From the NCBI GenBank assembly GCA_026008535.1, contig BRKX01000007.1, positions 55,479,001-55,543,000 of the forward strand: 64,000 nt of DNA, in the 5' to 3' direction. The DNA is from Perilla frutescens (taxonomy: Eukaryota > Streptophyta > Magnoliopsida > Lamiales > Lamiaceae). This document shows, in pieces, positions 33,352-45,261 of this stretch (its first letter is position 1; the number at the start of each line of letters is the position of its first letter). The notes beneath the pieces were generated by a model. It had not been told where the DNA came from. It saw only the letters and a list, made by a program, of their open reading frames with translations, and did no database searches. A program made the translations under genes and the position numbers.

Positions 33352-34338
33352 CAATAAATTTGATATTATGTACCTTGTAATCATTACAAATTCCATGGCA
33401 TTCTGATCTTTCTAGAATTAAAATGCATATACTGATGCTTTAGGTATTAATTAGACGTCCACAGATCTGACCTCTGATATATAATATATTGTAATTGGTT
33501 TGTGTGAGAGTGATAATGGGTGAAAAATTCTTTGTAGTGTACATGTAACACGTTAATGTTGAGACTTCTATTTGAGCCGATCATTTCTTACCTATATCTT
33601 ACTATGTTATATATAGATCTAGGATATCATGCGTGTCACCAAACGGATGATGAGGACCTGAAGTGATTCTGTGATATTTATGTTGGAAGCTTTGGGCACA
33701 AATTCTTGGTGTGTCTCATTTGTCAATCGACGTATAAAGGTGGAATCGTGTTCTACTGTTGGTCCCGGACGAATTATATTCAAAAAATACATAAATTCTT
33801 TTTCAAAAATACTTAAAGATGCAGAATAAATAAGAGCTCTGACTTGTATTAAAAATGTTTGTACCTTAACAGATGATTGTATGAGTATCTTCAGTTGTGC
33901 ATAGTGTAGCACTTGTGTTATAGTTAGATATGAATGAGACAACTTAAAGCAAAGTACAACACACAGAGGATTTTATAGAGGTTTGAAGTTGAACTTCTAC
34001 GTGTTCTTCCTTCTTCTTGAAAGGAAATTCACTATATAACTTGAGATTACACTTTAAAAATTATATAGAAAGCGAGAGTTGAACCTGGTAATAATGACTT
34101 ACTCGACATGATTACCTTAACTGGGTTGACTTGAGTTGGGTCACACTTATAATTTCCGGCAGATAGCTATTGCGATAGTAATTTCTTTAGCAGCGGTTCA
34201 CACTTAAACGGAAAGTTAGGTGCTATTGAAATTTTTATAAGATTTTAGATATCTTTTGATCTTCAAGAGGAATTCTTGAAACTGTATAAACCTACTGTGC
34301 TTCTTTTAAATAAGCGGGTGTTGATGACTTGTAATCAT
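33352..34338. other. 3' flank of the MAPKKK gene
   Basis: 3' UTR and intergenic DNA. AATAAATT at about 33354 could serve as a polyadenylation signal. 33600-34330 has a different texture, like an old LTR (CCCGGACGAATTATATTC near 33765), but no partner copy or coding motif was found. Confidence 0.35.
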
Positions 34339-34700
34339 GTAACAGCCCAAAACTAAATTCGAGTCCAATCTTTTATTTAGGGCACAATTGTTGTAACAAG
34401 TCATTTTATTTTAAAAATAGACAAGTATGAGACTTTTGAGCCCCACTTTGAGCCAATCCATAAATATTTTTATTTCAGCCCAATTGTTATTGGAACAAGA
34501 ATGAACGAACACATTAGACGATAAATCTCGTCGAAACTTGATTTTGGCCCAATTACTCGACCCATTTCAAAATTACTATTGATCTCATTTTATTCTAATT
34601 AGAGTTCATTTATTTTGAGCCCAAATTATTTAAAATTGAGGCACAAAATAAATAAATAAATAAATCCAATATATATATATATATATAATTTATATATGGT

Positions 34701-35616
34701 TGGGTTCCCGAAGGAACCACACCTTAGGTGAGAATCGAGAACCAATCTGAGTCATAGATCCGGTATATTTGGACGACCTAGATCTGCTCCAGATTTTAAA
34801 AACTGCGGTGGCAATCTCGTAATAACGTCCAACTTCGCTGCCCCTGAATCTTAGTAAGGGTAAAATCAGAAAATATATGAATACTCAGAATTTACGTGTA
34901 TATTTTTCAATTTAGGGTTTTAGCACTGTCATGGTCTTTTTTAGCATTGTCATGACTTATTTTAGCATGACTCTTTTTTAGCATTAGCATAAAAAAATGT
35001 CATCGATATTGTAAAAACACCCTGAACAAACACTGTTACATGTTGAACTATCAATATATGAATACTCAGAATTTACGTGTATATTTTTCAATTTAGGATT
35101 TTAGCACTGTCATTTCTTATTTTAGCATTGTCATGGCCTTTTTTAGCACTGTCATGGCCTTTTTTAGCATTGTCATTACTTATTTTAGCATGACTCTTTT
35201 TTAGCATTAGCATAAAAAAATGTCATCGACATTGTAAAAAAACCACGAACAAACACTGTTACATGTTGAATTATCAATATATGAATACTCAGAATTTATG
35301 TGTATATTTTTCAATTTAGAGGTTTAGCACTATCATTTCCTATTTTAGCACTGTCATGGCCTTTTTTAGCACTGTCATGGCCTTTTTAGCCTTTTTAGTA
35401 CTGTCATGCCCTTTTTTAGCACTGTCATGACTTATTTTAGCAGAATTTGTAAATTACAAAAATACCCTTAGTTCATTAAAAAGTAGCTAATATTACAAAT
35501 ATGCCACCGCATTTTTTTCAATCTTGGGACAGATCTTGGCCGTCAATATAAGAGCGATTTGTGGCTGAGATTGGTTCTCAGTTCTCATATGGGTGTGTGG
35601 TTCTCACATGATCCCA
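34701..35616. mobile_element. Non-autonomous TIR transposon packed with a minisatellite
   Basis: Terminal inverted repeats of roughly 95 bp: 34701 begins TGGGTTCCCGAAGGAACCAC and the complement of 35616 begins TGGGATCATGTGAGAACCAC; both share GAGAACCAATCT and, further in, AGATCTG. Identity is about 70% by eye. The long imperfect TIRs suggest a Mutator-like or MITE-like element, but no matching target duplication was found. The inside has no ORF and is a nested tandem repeat (next entry). Confidence 0.6.
34872..35455. repeat. Two-level tandem repeat inside the TIR element
   Basis: A larger unit starting ATATATGAATACTCAGAATT begins at about 34872, 35054 and 35277 (steps of about 182 and 223 bp). 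Each contains a variable number of a ~20-bp subunit, TTTTAGCAYTGTCATGRC, about 15 in all. The difference between larger units is mainly the number of subunits. Confidence 0.75.
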
Positions 35617-35690
35617 TCTCTCTCTCTATATGTGTGTGTGTGTGTGTGTGTATTATTTCCCCATCCCCAATTTATATTCATTAGAGAGAG

Positions 35691-37667
35691 AGAATGTTAG
35701 GAAAAACTATCAAGAGTTTTCATGACTGGGGTTTTGATGAGATGTTAAAGTATGTCGAAATATGCAAAGAGCCTTGAAAAACTGAAAAGAAATCAAGCAG
35801 AAAACTAAGGTTGATGAAAAACAAAATATGAGCTATCAAAGCCTGAAAATGATCAATCCTGAGAGAAAGAGAAAAGAAAAGAAAAGAAAAGAAAAGAGAG
35901 AAAAGAAAAAAGAAAAAGAAAAGAAAAGAGAGAGAAAAGAAAAGAGAGAAAAAGAAAAAATCCAGCCCAAGAGCTGTTGAAAAGGAAAACTGTAGCTTAA
36001 TTGCTAGATCAGTTAGCAAGACAAGTAAAAGTGAAAGATGCATGTACTGTCAAAGCTCGAAGTACCAACTGTCATTAGTCTATTGTTATGAACTGAAGAA
36101 AAAATACCAGTTCAAGGCACCAGTTCAGAAGTGCCCAATTCCAGCTGAAGAAGAATACCAGCTAAAGAAAGTTCCAGCTGTAGAAGGCCGCCAGCTGAAG
36201 AAGAGAGGACCCGTTCCAGCTGAAGAAGAATGCCAACTTAAGAATACATCAGTTCGAGTTGAAGGATATACTAGCTCAAGAAAGTTCCAACTGAAGAATG
36301 AAGTTCCAGTTGAAGATGTACTAGTTCAGAGGATACCAGCTGAAGACGCATCAGTTCAGAAGTCCAACTGAAGAAGCGCCAGCATCCGAATTGAGGACCA
36401 AAGTTCCAGTTGAAGGGACACCTGTCCAAAATGCCAGCTGAAGAACACTGGTTCAAAACTGCTAGCTGAAGCAAACCAAACTGGAGCTCAAAAAGTATCA
36501 AGCCAGAGTCTAGAACTGCCAGCTAAAGATGATCTTAACTGGAGCTTACAAAACTGCCAAAGATGTGCAGAACTGACATCCGAGGTACAGAAGATTCCAA
36601 CTGCCAGCAGAAGCCCAGAACTGAAGATCAAGACAGAAGCCGCAACTGAAATTCAAATTTCAGAATAGCCAACAAGAAGATCTTGAAGTTAATGCAACCG
36701 AGATCCTAGAACAAAAGCACGTCAAAGGAACAAAGGCTACTCAATGGCTCTTTAAATGAAAGGTCCCTCAATGGCTTTATCATTTATGATCACACAATGA
36801 TCATCAACGGTCACCAGCCTTTCATCTATAACAGATGAGCAACCCAGAAGATGGCTTTGACTTTTGCAAGACTTTTGGCAAAAAGATTTTTTGCTTAGAC
36901 TCTTTGCTAAAACTTTATGCTTAGACTCAGCGAAGACATTCGCCAAACCTCTAAAGCCTCAAGCTTAAAACTCAGCAAAGCAAAAGTCCCAACTGAAAAG
37001 AAGGAGCCAGACCGCTTATCAAGCTAGCTATTGAAGAAATCCAGCCAGAGCCATTCTCTCAGTTCTGCTCTACAACGATCAACTACCCAGCTCAAGCCGA
37101 AGACGCGCTAAGGAGCACACACCAGTTGATACCATTTTCAAGACTGTCTTCTTGAAGATCGAAAGAGATCTAAAACCTTGTAAAGGTGGGTAATAGCACC
37201 TAAAGTCTCAGCGAGCAGTTGGGACCGGTAAGTGTGAGCTGTCTACTAGAAACCGGCTGGGGAGGCTGCTATCATTGGATCATCGCTTCCGGGACAACAC
37301 CAGTAGGAAAGGAATCCGTGACTCGTAAAGTCACCGTCAGCCAGGTCCAACACCTGTCTTTATTGTGTAACTATAATAAAAGAACTTTACACTTGCATAG
37401 TGAATTGCCCTTCTGCGGAATGAAGAGAGGACGTAAAAGTTGAGCTTCGGACCTCTATAAAATTGTCTGTGTGCTCTGCTCTATTTTCAGTCTTCACTTG
37501 CATGTTTTAAACTGCACACCTCTAGCATGCACAACACTCTGAGCTAGCTGATCATCTCAACCGATCTCCTAACAGCACGAATAACTCCGCGAGTCAAACG
37601 GGCCCTAATTATTCCGTAAAATATTGTTAAGTTTTAGATTAGTTTATTCACCCCCATCTAATTTATT
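35691..37667 (+). repeat. LTR-like block with CCAGCTGAAGAA repeat
   Basis: Unclassified. It contains a purine tract of AAAAG/AGAG repeats (35866-35962), then a degenerate short-period repeat of CCAGCTGAAGAA and CCAGTTGAAG (about 36080-36560), then AATAAAAG (about 37375), a TATA-like CTATAAAATTG (37455) and TTTATTCACCCCCATCTAA (near 37650), which is typical of text just past an LTR. It could be a plus-strand LTR and leader, truncated at 37667 by the next LTR. Confidence 0.4.
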
Positions 37668-38533
37668 TAATTCTCAATATCCAATGAACTTAGGATATTA
37701 TTAAATAAATTAAATATTACTTTTATTCCACTAAAGAAGTAATACTGACCTACCAATTTAATACATATTTGTGGATATGCTTTCTCCTTTAGTTCAACCA
37801 TTCCCCATGTTTAAGATCTAATGTTCATTAATTAATTATGTAAGTCTCTGACAACTATAATTAATTAATATCTAAAAATCTTGAGTAGTACCACACAACC
37901 TTTATCATGTACGGAATAAATTCCACCTGCAGGGTTTCAACATAAACTTGTGTTTCCTCAAGATAACATCATCAACCTAGCGCACCAGGACACGGTGCTT
38001 ATATATATTACACGACACATCATATATGCAAATGTTATTGCCCAAGATATCGAGTTTATTGATTCTATGAGAGAATCTCACCCATGGATAAATCAAAGCA
38101 ATAAACAAAGCATACATATGTTCGTAAATAAATATAAGTTAAGAACCCAAACTCCGTGGATCTTTATTCTCTAACTTATAATGTCAGCGTAGAGAATAGT
38201 ATCCTATCGTGATCCTCCTCAATACACTAACAAGTGTATTAGAATAATCAATTAGTCAAGACAAACTAATTATCAGATTATTCTACGGTGTACCGATGGT
38301 GTATTCAAGACTATCTAAACTGTGAGTCTTTTAATACAATTCAAGGATCTGATGATATGATCTTACTGTGTGTTTACCCATACCATATCATTTACAGTGT
38401 AAGTATATTGAACATGCATAAACAGTTATATAATAATGTAAATGCGAACAGTGACTGAAATAAGATTCAATCTATATCATCATATCATCAGAAAAGTATA
38501 CAAAGACATCTCTTCCAGGATACAAAACTAACA
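37668..38533 (-). repeat. Truncated Copia LTR, same family as the element at 57381
   Basis: About 865 bp matching 57945-58750 (ATCCAATRAACTTAGGATAT, CCACTAAAGAAGTAA, ending CAAAACTAACA). The end at 38533 abuts SIRE-C2 third-ORF sequence; the U5 side is missing. No internal region accompanies it, so it is a solo or truncated LTR. Confidence 0.8.
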
Positions 38534-39638
38534 AATAGATCTTATCCCTCATATAAACCTCCCCATACTTGCCCTTGGTTTTATCACCCATTTCAGGAGA
38601 CATATTAGCATAACATTCAACAACAACATCAGGCTCAAAAGAAGACAATGCTGAAACAGATTTCCAAAGGCCCCTTTCTTTTAAGAAGACATCCATACCA
38701 TATTTTTTGACACTAAGCACATTTATCTATTTCTCGACACACAAAGGATGGAGACACATAGTTTGATGTTCAGATTTAGCATGCTTAGAGTAGAATGTCT
38801 TACTGAATGCTGAAGAAACATCATGCGGGGAACCTGGAGGGTAGAATGGTATGGAATCACCAGAGTCAGCATCGTCTTTGACATCTATAGAGTGAGTAGA
38901 GGATGGAGAGATAATCTCTTTGGCTATACCAGATGAGACCATTTCTTGTGAAGAGGTGGGAGAGAGATCTTTCTTTTTAGATCCAGATGTAGCGTTTTTT
39001 TTTCCTTTCCTTTTCGATGTTTGTCCTGAAGTCGCAGGCTTGGTAGGAATATCGGTCTCTAGCATGGAAGGGATAGGCTCCTCTTGCTATTCAACATAAC
39101 CTTCAACATCCCCAACAGCTTTGTCTGGAGAATTTTCGGGGGGATTCTCCTCTTCATCAGATTCATCTTTCAAAGACCTTGCTGGTTTCTCCTCCATCTT
39201 CAGAGTTCTCCTTGCCTTTTTGCTCAAACCCACACCAGCCTCTTCTTTGACATGCCCTTGCTGACCATGAAGTCGCTTCGACTTGTGGGTAGGGCAGCTC
39301 TTCTTCTTCTCGGTAAGAGCTTGAGTGTGTAGCCCTAGATTTGGGTCGATAGGGTTTTCCTCTACATCAGGACTTATGTGCTGAAGAGGAGTGGGGTTTA
39401 GCACCAATATGGAATCAGGAGCGTCTGCCTCTTCCATAGAAGCATCTACATGTTCAGCAGGAGGAGATGAGGATTTTTCGGACTCCGATTTGGGTCCTTC
39501 TGGAGTAAGTTCAGCTGTTTCAGTTACTGCGGGGATGGTTGTGGCAGAAGGAGTGATAGTTGATGTTCTAGCTAGACCAGAGGTAGAGGATGGAGTGCCC
39601 ATAGTCTTCTCAAATATTTGTTTCATCATCTCGAACAT
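38534..39638 (-). pseudogene. Third ORF of SIRE-C2, truncated
   Basis: From ATG at 39638: a helical start (MMKQIFEKTMGTPSSTSG), Ser/Thr/Pro-rich segment, ENPIDPNLGLHTQAL, a basic patch (THKSKRLHGQ, SKKARRTL), then after a stop SGQTSKRKGKKNATSGSKKK, DVSSAFSKTFYSKH, and after a TAG at about 38725 the conserved block KKYGMDVFLKERGLWKSV, FEPDVVVECYANMSPEMG, VYMRDKIY. It stops at the inserted LTR. Same architecture as the ORFs at 18359 and 47900. Confidence 0.65.
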
Positions 39639-40332
39639 TGTTGTGAGATCATTGGGTTGAGCTATAGTTGATCTGTAAAAAGCTTTGAAAGAGAGAAAAA
39701 AAAGAGTGGGAGATGAAAAGACTTCAAGAAGAGGAGAGTGAGAGGAATAAACAAGAAAAGAATTCCAAATAGGAATTGATATATTCTCTCACCCTCAAAA
39801 ATCTGAACTGCCTAATTGTCACATCACCCACTTTTTGATTTTCATTATAAAAAAATATTTAAATAAATCGAAACTAGTGGATAGGGATACACCATATCAA
39901 AACGAGCACTTATCATAAAAGTTCAAAAAGTGAATCTTTATGGGCCCCAAAATAATTTCTGTTTTTTTTTATTAAGATAAAATAAAGGGACAAAAATCAC
40001 ACACATAAATAATATAATTCTAGGCATATATTTTCTGAAATATATGGGCTCTCCGCAATTTTAGCTACAACATCAACTACAACATAGATGAACAGTGAAT
40101 GAAATTGCACCAATTTTACACAATTTTACCTTTTTAGGCTCATGGGCATTTCATTCATAAACACATTTACAAACTTTGAAGTAGCTGATTTTGTTAAAGT
40201 CTTGTGCAGACAGACTATAATTTCAGTAAATCAACCTAGAATTATATACAAAAGAAATAAATTGAAAACAACTGTTGTTGATAGAAAAACAAACACACAC
40301 TGAGTTCAACATCTGTAAACAGAAAGAACTAT

Positions 40333-41714
40333 TTAAACTGGGCACATTCCAAGAGACTTTCTCAAGGCAGAAAATCTCTCGAAATCAAGGGGCTTGGTAA
40401 AAATATCTGCAGTTAGGTTCTCAGTGGATATGTACTTGATATTTATGATCTCTATTTCTACCAAGTCTCTGATTAAATGATGTCGAATGTCGATATGCTT
40501 AGTACGTGAATGTTGAACAAGGTTCTTAGAAATTTCAATAGCACTGCCATTATCACACAGAAAGATAAGCAATGAGCTTGTCATGCCATAGTCCTTCATC
40601 ATTTGGTTCAGCCACACCAACTAAGCGCAACAACTAGCAGCTGCAATATATTCAGATTTAGTTGTTGACAAGGAGATGCAATTTTGTTTCTTGCTTGACC
40701 AAGAAACCATATTGCTCCCCAAAAAGAAAAAACCTCCACTTGTGCTCTTCCTATCATCAACATCATCTGCCCAGTCTGAATCACTGTATCCAATGAGGCT
40801 GGTGTTGGTATCTTTACAATACCTGATTCTAAAGTCAACTGTACTAGCAACATATCGGATTATTCTTTTGACAACCTTCAAGTGAGACTCCTTGGGTTGA
40901 GCTTGGTATCTTGCACATACTCCAACACTGAATATGATATCGGGTTTGCTGGCAGTTAAGTAAAGAAAGCTTCCAATCATTCCTTTATACATTGTTGGAT
41001 CAACATTGACTCCAACATCGTCTTTGCTCAGTTTTTTAGAGGATCCCATTGGAGTCTTCATAGGCTTTGCAGCTTCAAGTCCGAAGCACTTGATCAGATT
41101 TTTGGCATACTTGATTTGGGATATAAAAATCCCATCTTTATCTTGTTTAATTTGGAGACCAAGAAAGTAGGCCAATTCACCGACCATGCTCATCTCAAAT
41201 GTGCTGCACATTGCATCAATAAACTCACTGAGGAGGTTAGAACAAGTGGATCCAAACACAATATCATGAAGATTTATGCAATAGTGATGTGTTTGTGAAT
41301 CCTATTGATAAACAATGTTTTATCAACTACACCTCTTGAAAATCCAAAGTCAATTAAAAACTCCGTAAGTCGAGCATACCAAGCTCTAGGAGCTTGTTTA
41401 AGCCCATACAAAGCCTTGTGTAATTTCAGCACATGGTTTGGTTTTTCATGACATTCAAAGCCTTTTGGTTGTTCAACATAGGCTTTCTCATTCAAAATGT
41501 CATTCAAAAAAGGCGCTTTTAACATCCATTTGATGCAATGTAAACCCAATGTGGCAAGCAATGGCAAGTAGGAGATGGATAGACTCTATTATAGCAACAT
41601 GAGCGAATGTTTCATCATAGTCTATTCTTTCTAGACTAATCAGTCTTGTTCTTAAAAATCCATTTAGTTCCAATTACATTTTTATTTTCAGGCCTGGGAA
41701 CCAATTCCCACACA
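40333..41714 (-). pseudogene. RNase H and RT of SIRE-C2
   Basis: 41714-41274 gives NVWELVPRPENKN, then RT text with frameshifts (GLHCIKWMLKAPFLND; LYGLKQAPRAWY). 41259-40621 gives FEMSMVGELAYFLGLQIKQDKDG, MKTPMGSSKKLSKDDVG and GYSDSDWADDVDDRKST. 40620-40333 gives ISKNLVQHSRTKHIDIRHHL and IFTKPLDFERF. The YVDD segment near 41260 is disrupted (VDD lost by a small change around ITIA/MFGST). Confidence 0.75.
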
Positions 41715-42944
41715 TTTTGCAAAAGATGCGTGATTGGTTGATCAATCTTTGCAAAATTTTTGATGAATCACCGGTAGAACCCAGCGTGCCCAAGAAAACC
41801 TCAAACTTGCTTCACCGTAGCGGGGTAGGGTAGCTTCTCAATGATGTCCACCTTAGCTTTATCCACCTCTATGCCTCTCTCTGAAACAACGTGCCCAAAA
41901 CAATCCCCTCACGAACCATGAAATGACATTTTTCATAGTTTAGCACCAAACACTTATCCATACATCTTTTTAGCACCTTTTCAAGGTTTTCGAGGCATAC
42001 ATCGAATGAATTCCCGTAGACTGTAAAGTCGTCCATGAATACTTCAATACAATTCTCCAAAAGATCCGAGAAATACTCATCATGCATCGTTGAAAAGTTC
42101 CAGGGGCATTGCAAAGCCCAAAAGGCATCCTCCGGTAAGCAAATGTGCCGAATGGGACCGTGAAGGTAGTCTTCTCCTTGTTTTCTTGATCCACTACAAT
42201 TTGCATGTAGCCTAAATATCCATCAAGGAAACAAAAGAATTTGTTTCCAGCCAATCTCTCCAGCATCTGATCTATGAACGACAATGAAAAGTGATCCTTT
42301 CTTGTGATGGTGTTGAGCTTCCGATAGTCTATACAGACTCTCCATCCAGTTTGTAGCCTCGTGGACACAAGCTCATTTTTCTCATTTTTCACCACCTGGA
42401 TTCCTGACTTCTTGGGCACGGCATGAATAGGGCTTACCCAATTGCTGTCTGAAATGGGATAAATGATTTCCATATCTAGCAATTTGCGTATCTCCTTCAG
42501 CACGTCCTCCTTCATTGCGGGGTTCAGTTTGCATTGGGCATCCCGCACCGGTTTGGCATCATCCTCCAAGAGAATTTTGTGCATGCATACTGCAGGGCTT
42601 ATTCCCTTGATGTCGGCCAAAGTCCATCTCATTGCTTCTTTGTATATGTGTAACAGTCTCAATAGCCGGTTTTCTTCCACAAGATTCAGTCCTTTGCTTA
42701 AAATTGCCGGCAATGTTTCATTCTCCCCAAGATAGGCATACTTTAAGTGGTCAGAGAGATTCTTCAATTCTAACTTTAGTGCCCTCTGAATCGATAGAAG
42801 CATCCTGTCTGTCTGAGTCATGGTGGGCAAATTGAAGTCCACCACTGCATGCGATAATTCTTCCAGAGAGTACATCATCATGATGGCATCTCTAGTATCC
42901 TCATCTTCGTCGAGGGTAATGTAGTCAGTTAACCCAGCTTGCAA
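41715..42944 (-). pseudogene. RT of Athila-like element E
   Basis: 42944-41970 opens with the pre-RT segment (MMMYSLEELSHAVVDF, LSDHLKYAYLGENETLP), then RT: CMHKILLEDDAKPVRDAQ, SNWVSPIHAVPKKSG, GWRVCIDYRKLNTITRKDHF, MLERLAGNKFFCFLDGYLGYMQI, FAYRRMPFGLCNAPGTFQRCM. A frameshift near 42110 moves the active site to another frame (ENCIEVFMDDFTVYGNSFD). RT continues to FIKNFAKIDQPITHLLQ at the truncation. Catalytic Asp residues (FLD, FMDD) are present; decay is by frameshift and truncation. Athila lineage is named from the overall RT sequence. Confidence 0.8.
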
Positions 42945-42962
42945 TGCCCATTCTAGAGGTTC

Positions 42963-43643
42963 TTAGTTGTTCATGTGACCCAGAATGGCTTGAGATTGGG
43001 CATAGCAATGGTTCACAAAGTGGACTGACTCCGGATCCCTTGGGTACTTCAAGGCTTCATAGATGTTGAACACAACTATCTGTCCATCGAACTCACACGT
43101 CAGTGTGCCCTCGTCAACATTGATCTTGGTTCGAACAGTCTTCATGAAAGGCCTCCCTAACAGTAGAACGGATGTGGATGGTGTCATTTTGCCCATGTCC
43201 AAAATATAGAAATCTGCTGGGAAAATTAATTTCCCTACCTTCACCAAAACATCTTCTATTAGACCTTCGGGATAGACATTTGATCTATCTGCCAACTGGA
43301 TGACCACCCTTATTTCCTTGAGTGGTTCCAGATTTAACTCTTCATAAATCGTCATGGGCATGACGTTTATGGATGCACCGAGATCAAGCATCGTCTTTTC
43401 AATCTTTTTACTCTCAATTATGCATGGTATGACAAACATACCAGGATCTTCACACTTTTTTGGCATCTTCTGTAGCACTGCATAGACATTTTCTCCCATG
43501 AAAAGTCTCGCATCATCTTCAAATCGTACCTTCTTGGTACACAACTCTTTCAGGAAATGGGCATAATGAGGAACCTGCCTTATTGCATCCAGTAGCGGAA
43601 TATTGATTTCCACTTTTCGAAAAGCCTTGAGAAGTTCCTTCAT
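42963..43643 (-). pseudogene. Aspartic protease region of element E
   Basis: 226 codons, in the same frame as the following RT with a single stop (after HMNN). It contains PLLDAIRQVPHYAHFLKELC, KKCEDPGMFVIPCII, the active site DLGASINVMPMTIYEEL (about residues 92-108), RSNVYPEGLIEDVLVKVG and PADFYILDMG. It is a better preserved counterpart of 3311-4183. Confidence 0.78.
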
Positions 43644-45235
43644 CTCCTCTTCTTTTCTGTTGTGGGCAAGACGTTCAGGAAAGGGAGGCTTCTTCTTTGT
43701 TTCTTACCTTGTGGGCTCAGCACCCTCTTCCTGTGTCTGCACTTCTTCTTTCGTTATACCTTCAATGTCTCCTTTTAGTTCAGCTTTCATTGCTGTTTCT
43801 TCATTCCTTGTGGTCACAGTGTTCACCTGCTCTCGAGGATTTACCACTTGAGATGGTAATTGTCCGTTTCTTTCCTTCAGTTGGGCAAGGTCTTGAGCTA
43901 GTTAGGAAATTTGCTTGCTCACATGCTGCAGACCGGCCCTTGTCTCTTGTTTGAATCTTTCATTCTCCTGTTGTGACTTCACATTCTCCTTGGCCAGGGC
44001 ATGGGCTAGTTCGGCCAGGCTAGGTTCTTCTCGTGCCCTCGGCTGTGGTAGTGGCAAATCTGGTTGGTGGGTATCATTCCTCTTCCATCTGAAATTCTCA
44101 TGATCCTTCCATGCAGGATTATATGTTTGAGAGTGGGGATCATATCTCATATTGTTGTTATTATGCCCACCGAGAGAGTTAACTTCAAAAACGTCCTCCT
44201 CCTACAGTGTTGGGCATTCATCAGTGAAATGGGCCACACTCTTGCACACTCCACATACTCTTTTCTTTGGTGCCCCAGTATGGTTCATCACTCTCTCTAT
44301 CTAGTCCAAAATTCTCTCCATCTTGACCTCAATGTGTGTTGATTTTCCAGCATCTGAAACTGTCCTTGTGCCCTCGGCACTTTCATCTCGATTTTCATCA
44401 GCCATTTCTGCTAGAATTCAGAAAGCTTCTGTTGGTAGCTTGTTCAGGATAGATCCTCCACATGAAGCATTGACAATGATCTTATTATGTAGTCTTAACC
44501 CATACACAAAGTATTAGATCAGATCGTGATCTGTGATCTGGTGTTGTGGGCATTTTGTCAACATGCTCTGGAATCGACACCAGTAGTCATAGAAACTCTC
44601 ATTTATGCCCATCTTCATACTTCTGATCCTTCTTCTCATCTCTTGGACTCGGGATGCAGGAAAATATTTCTCTAGAAATTTCTGCTACAGTTGTGCCCAT
44701 GTGGTTATACTGCCAGTTGGCAGGGTGTATAACCAGTCTCGTGCCCCGTCATGAAGAGTGAATGGGAATGAGACAAGCCACACATATTGTTCCTTTCCTC
44801 CATCTGTGGGTTGAGTTTGACACACCATCTTGAAATCTTAAATATGCCTCTGAGGGTCTTCTCCAGTCATCCCGTGGTATTTGGACAAGATTTTGATGAA
44901 ACTTGCCTTCAACTCCCAGCTCCCAGTAATGGCTGGGAATGTTATGCCCATGGGACGTAAATTCATGTTAGTCAGAAAGACTAACTGCCTCAACGTTCTT
45001 CCTTCTTCTTCAGCCATTAGGGCTAATCTCAGTTGTTCGTTCCTTTTCAGTTGCGCTCTTTCTTACTCCAGTTCTCTTTCATGAGCACGTCTCTCTGCTT
45101 GTTGTGCCCTCCATGCTTCTGTTCTTCTCCTCTTCAGAGTGTTCTCAGGTTCTGGATCGTACGAGCAATCTCCTTCAGAGGTATTGGGCATCCACCGACC
45201 AGGCTAACAAGTTGGGAAAATAGAATTTCAAGAAC
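43644..45235 (-). pseudogene. gag of element E
   Basis: Pieces in several frames: an N-terminal Arg/Glu-rich segment (about 45200-44950), the gag core matching Athila-1 (44760-44420, with several stops), a zinc knuckle CGVCKSVAHFTDEC (about 44200-44260), then MRYDPHSQTYNPAWKDHENF and a helical tail (ELAHALAKENVKSQQENERF, 44150-43902). It shows the zinc-knuckle segment that Athila-1 lost. Confidence 0.65.
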
Positions 45236-45240
45236 CAGCT

Positions 45241-45257
45241 CCCCGACAACGGTGCCA
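45241..45257 (-). other. PBS of element E
   Basis: CCCCGACAACGGTGCCA is the complement of TGGCACCGTTGTCGGGG, tRNA-Asp type with two changes, four bases from the LTR. Confidence 0.75.
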
Positions 45258-45261
45258 ATTC

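Larger units (their letters stand above)
34339..35690 (-). repeat. LTR-like sequence interrupted by a TIR element
   Basis: TGTAACAGCCCAAAAC at 34339 has the form of the U5 end of a gypsy LTR read on the minus strand (compare TGTAACGCCCC at 25007). The TIR element at 34701-35616 sits in its (TA)n tract, and text with (TC)n/(TG)n microsatellites (35617-35652) follows. The other end is unclear. Confidence 0.4.
38534..41714 (-). mobile_element. SIRE-C2, 3' half fragment
   Basis: Minus-strand SIRE copy holding the N-terminal two thirds of the third ORF (38534-39638), spacer, and RNase H to RT (40333-41714). Its 3' end is cut by the Copia LTR at 38533 and its 5' part is lost at the junction with the Athila-like element at 41715. 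Confidence 0.75.

Noticed and set aside
35720..36043. Phe/Ser-rich minus-strand ORF
   Set aside because: Translation of the AAAAG/AGAG purine tract.
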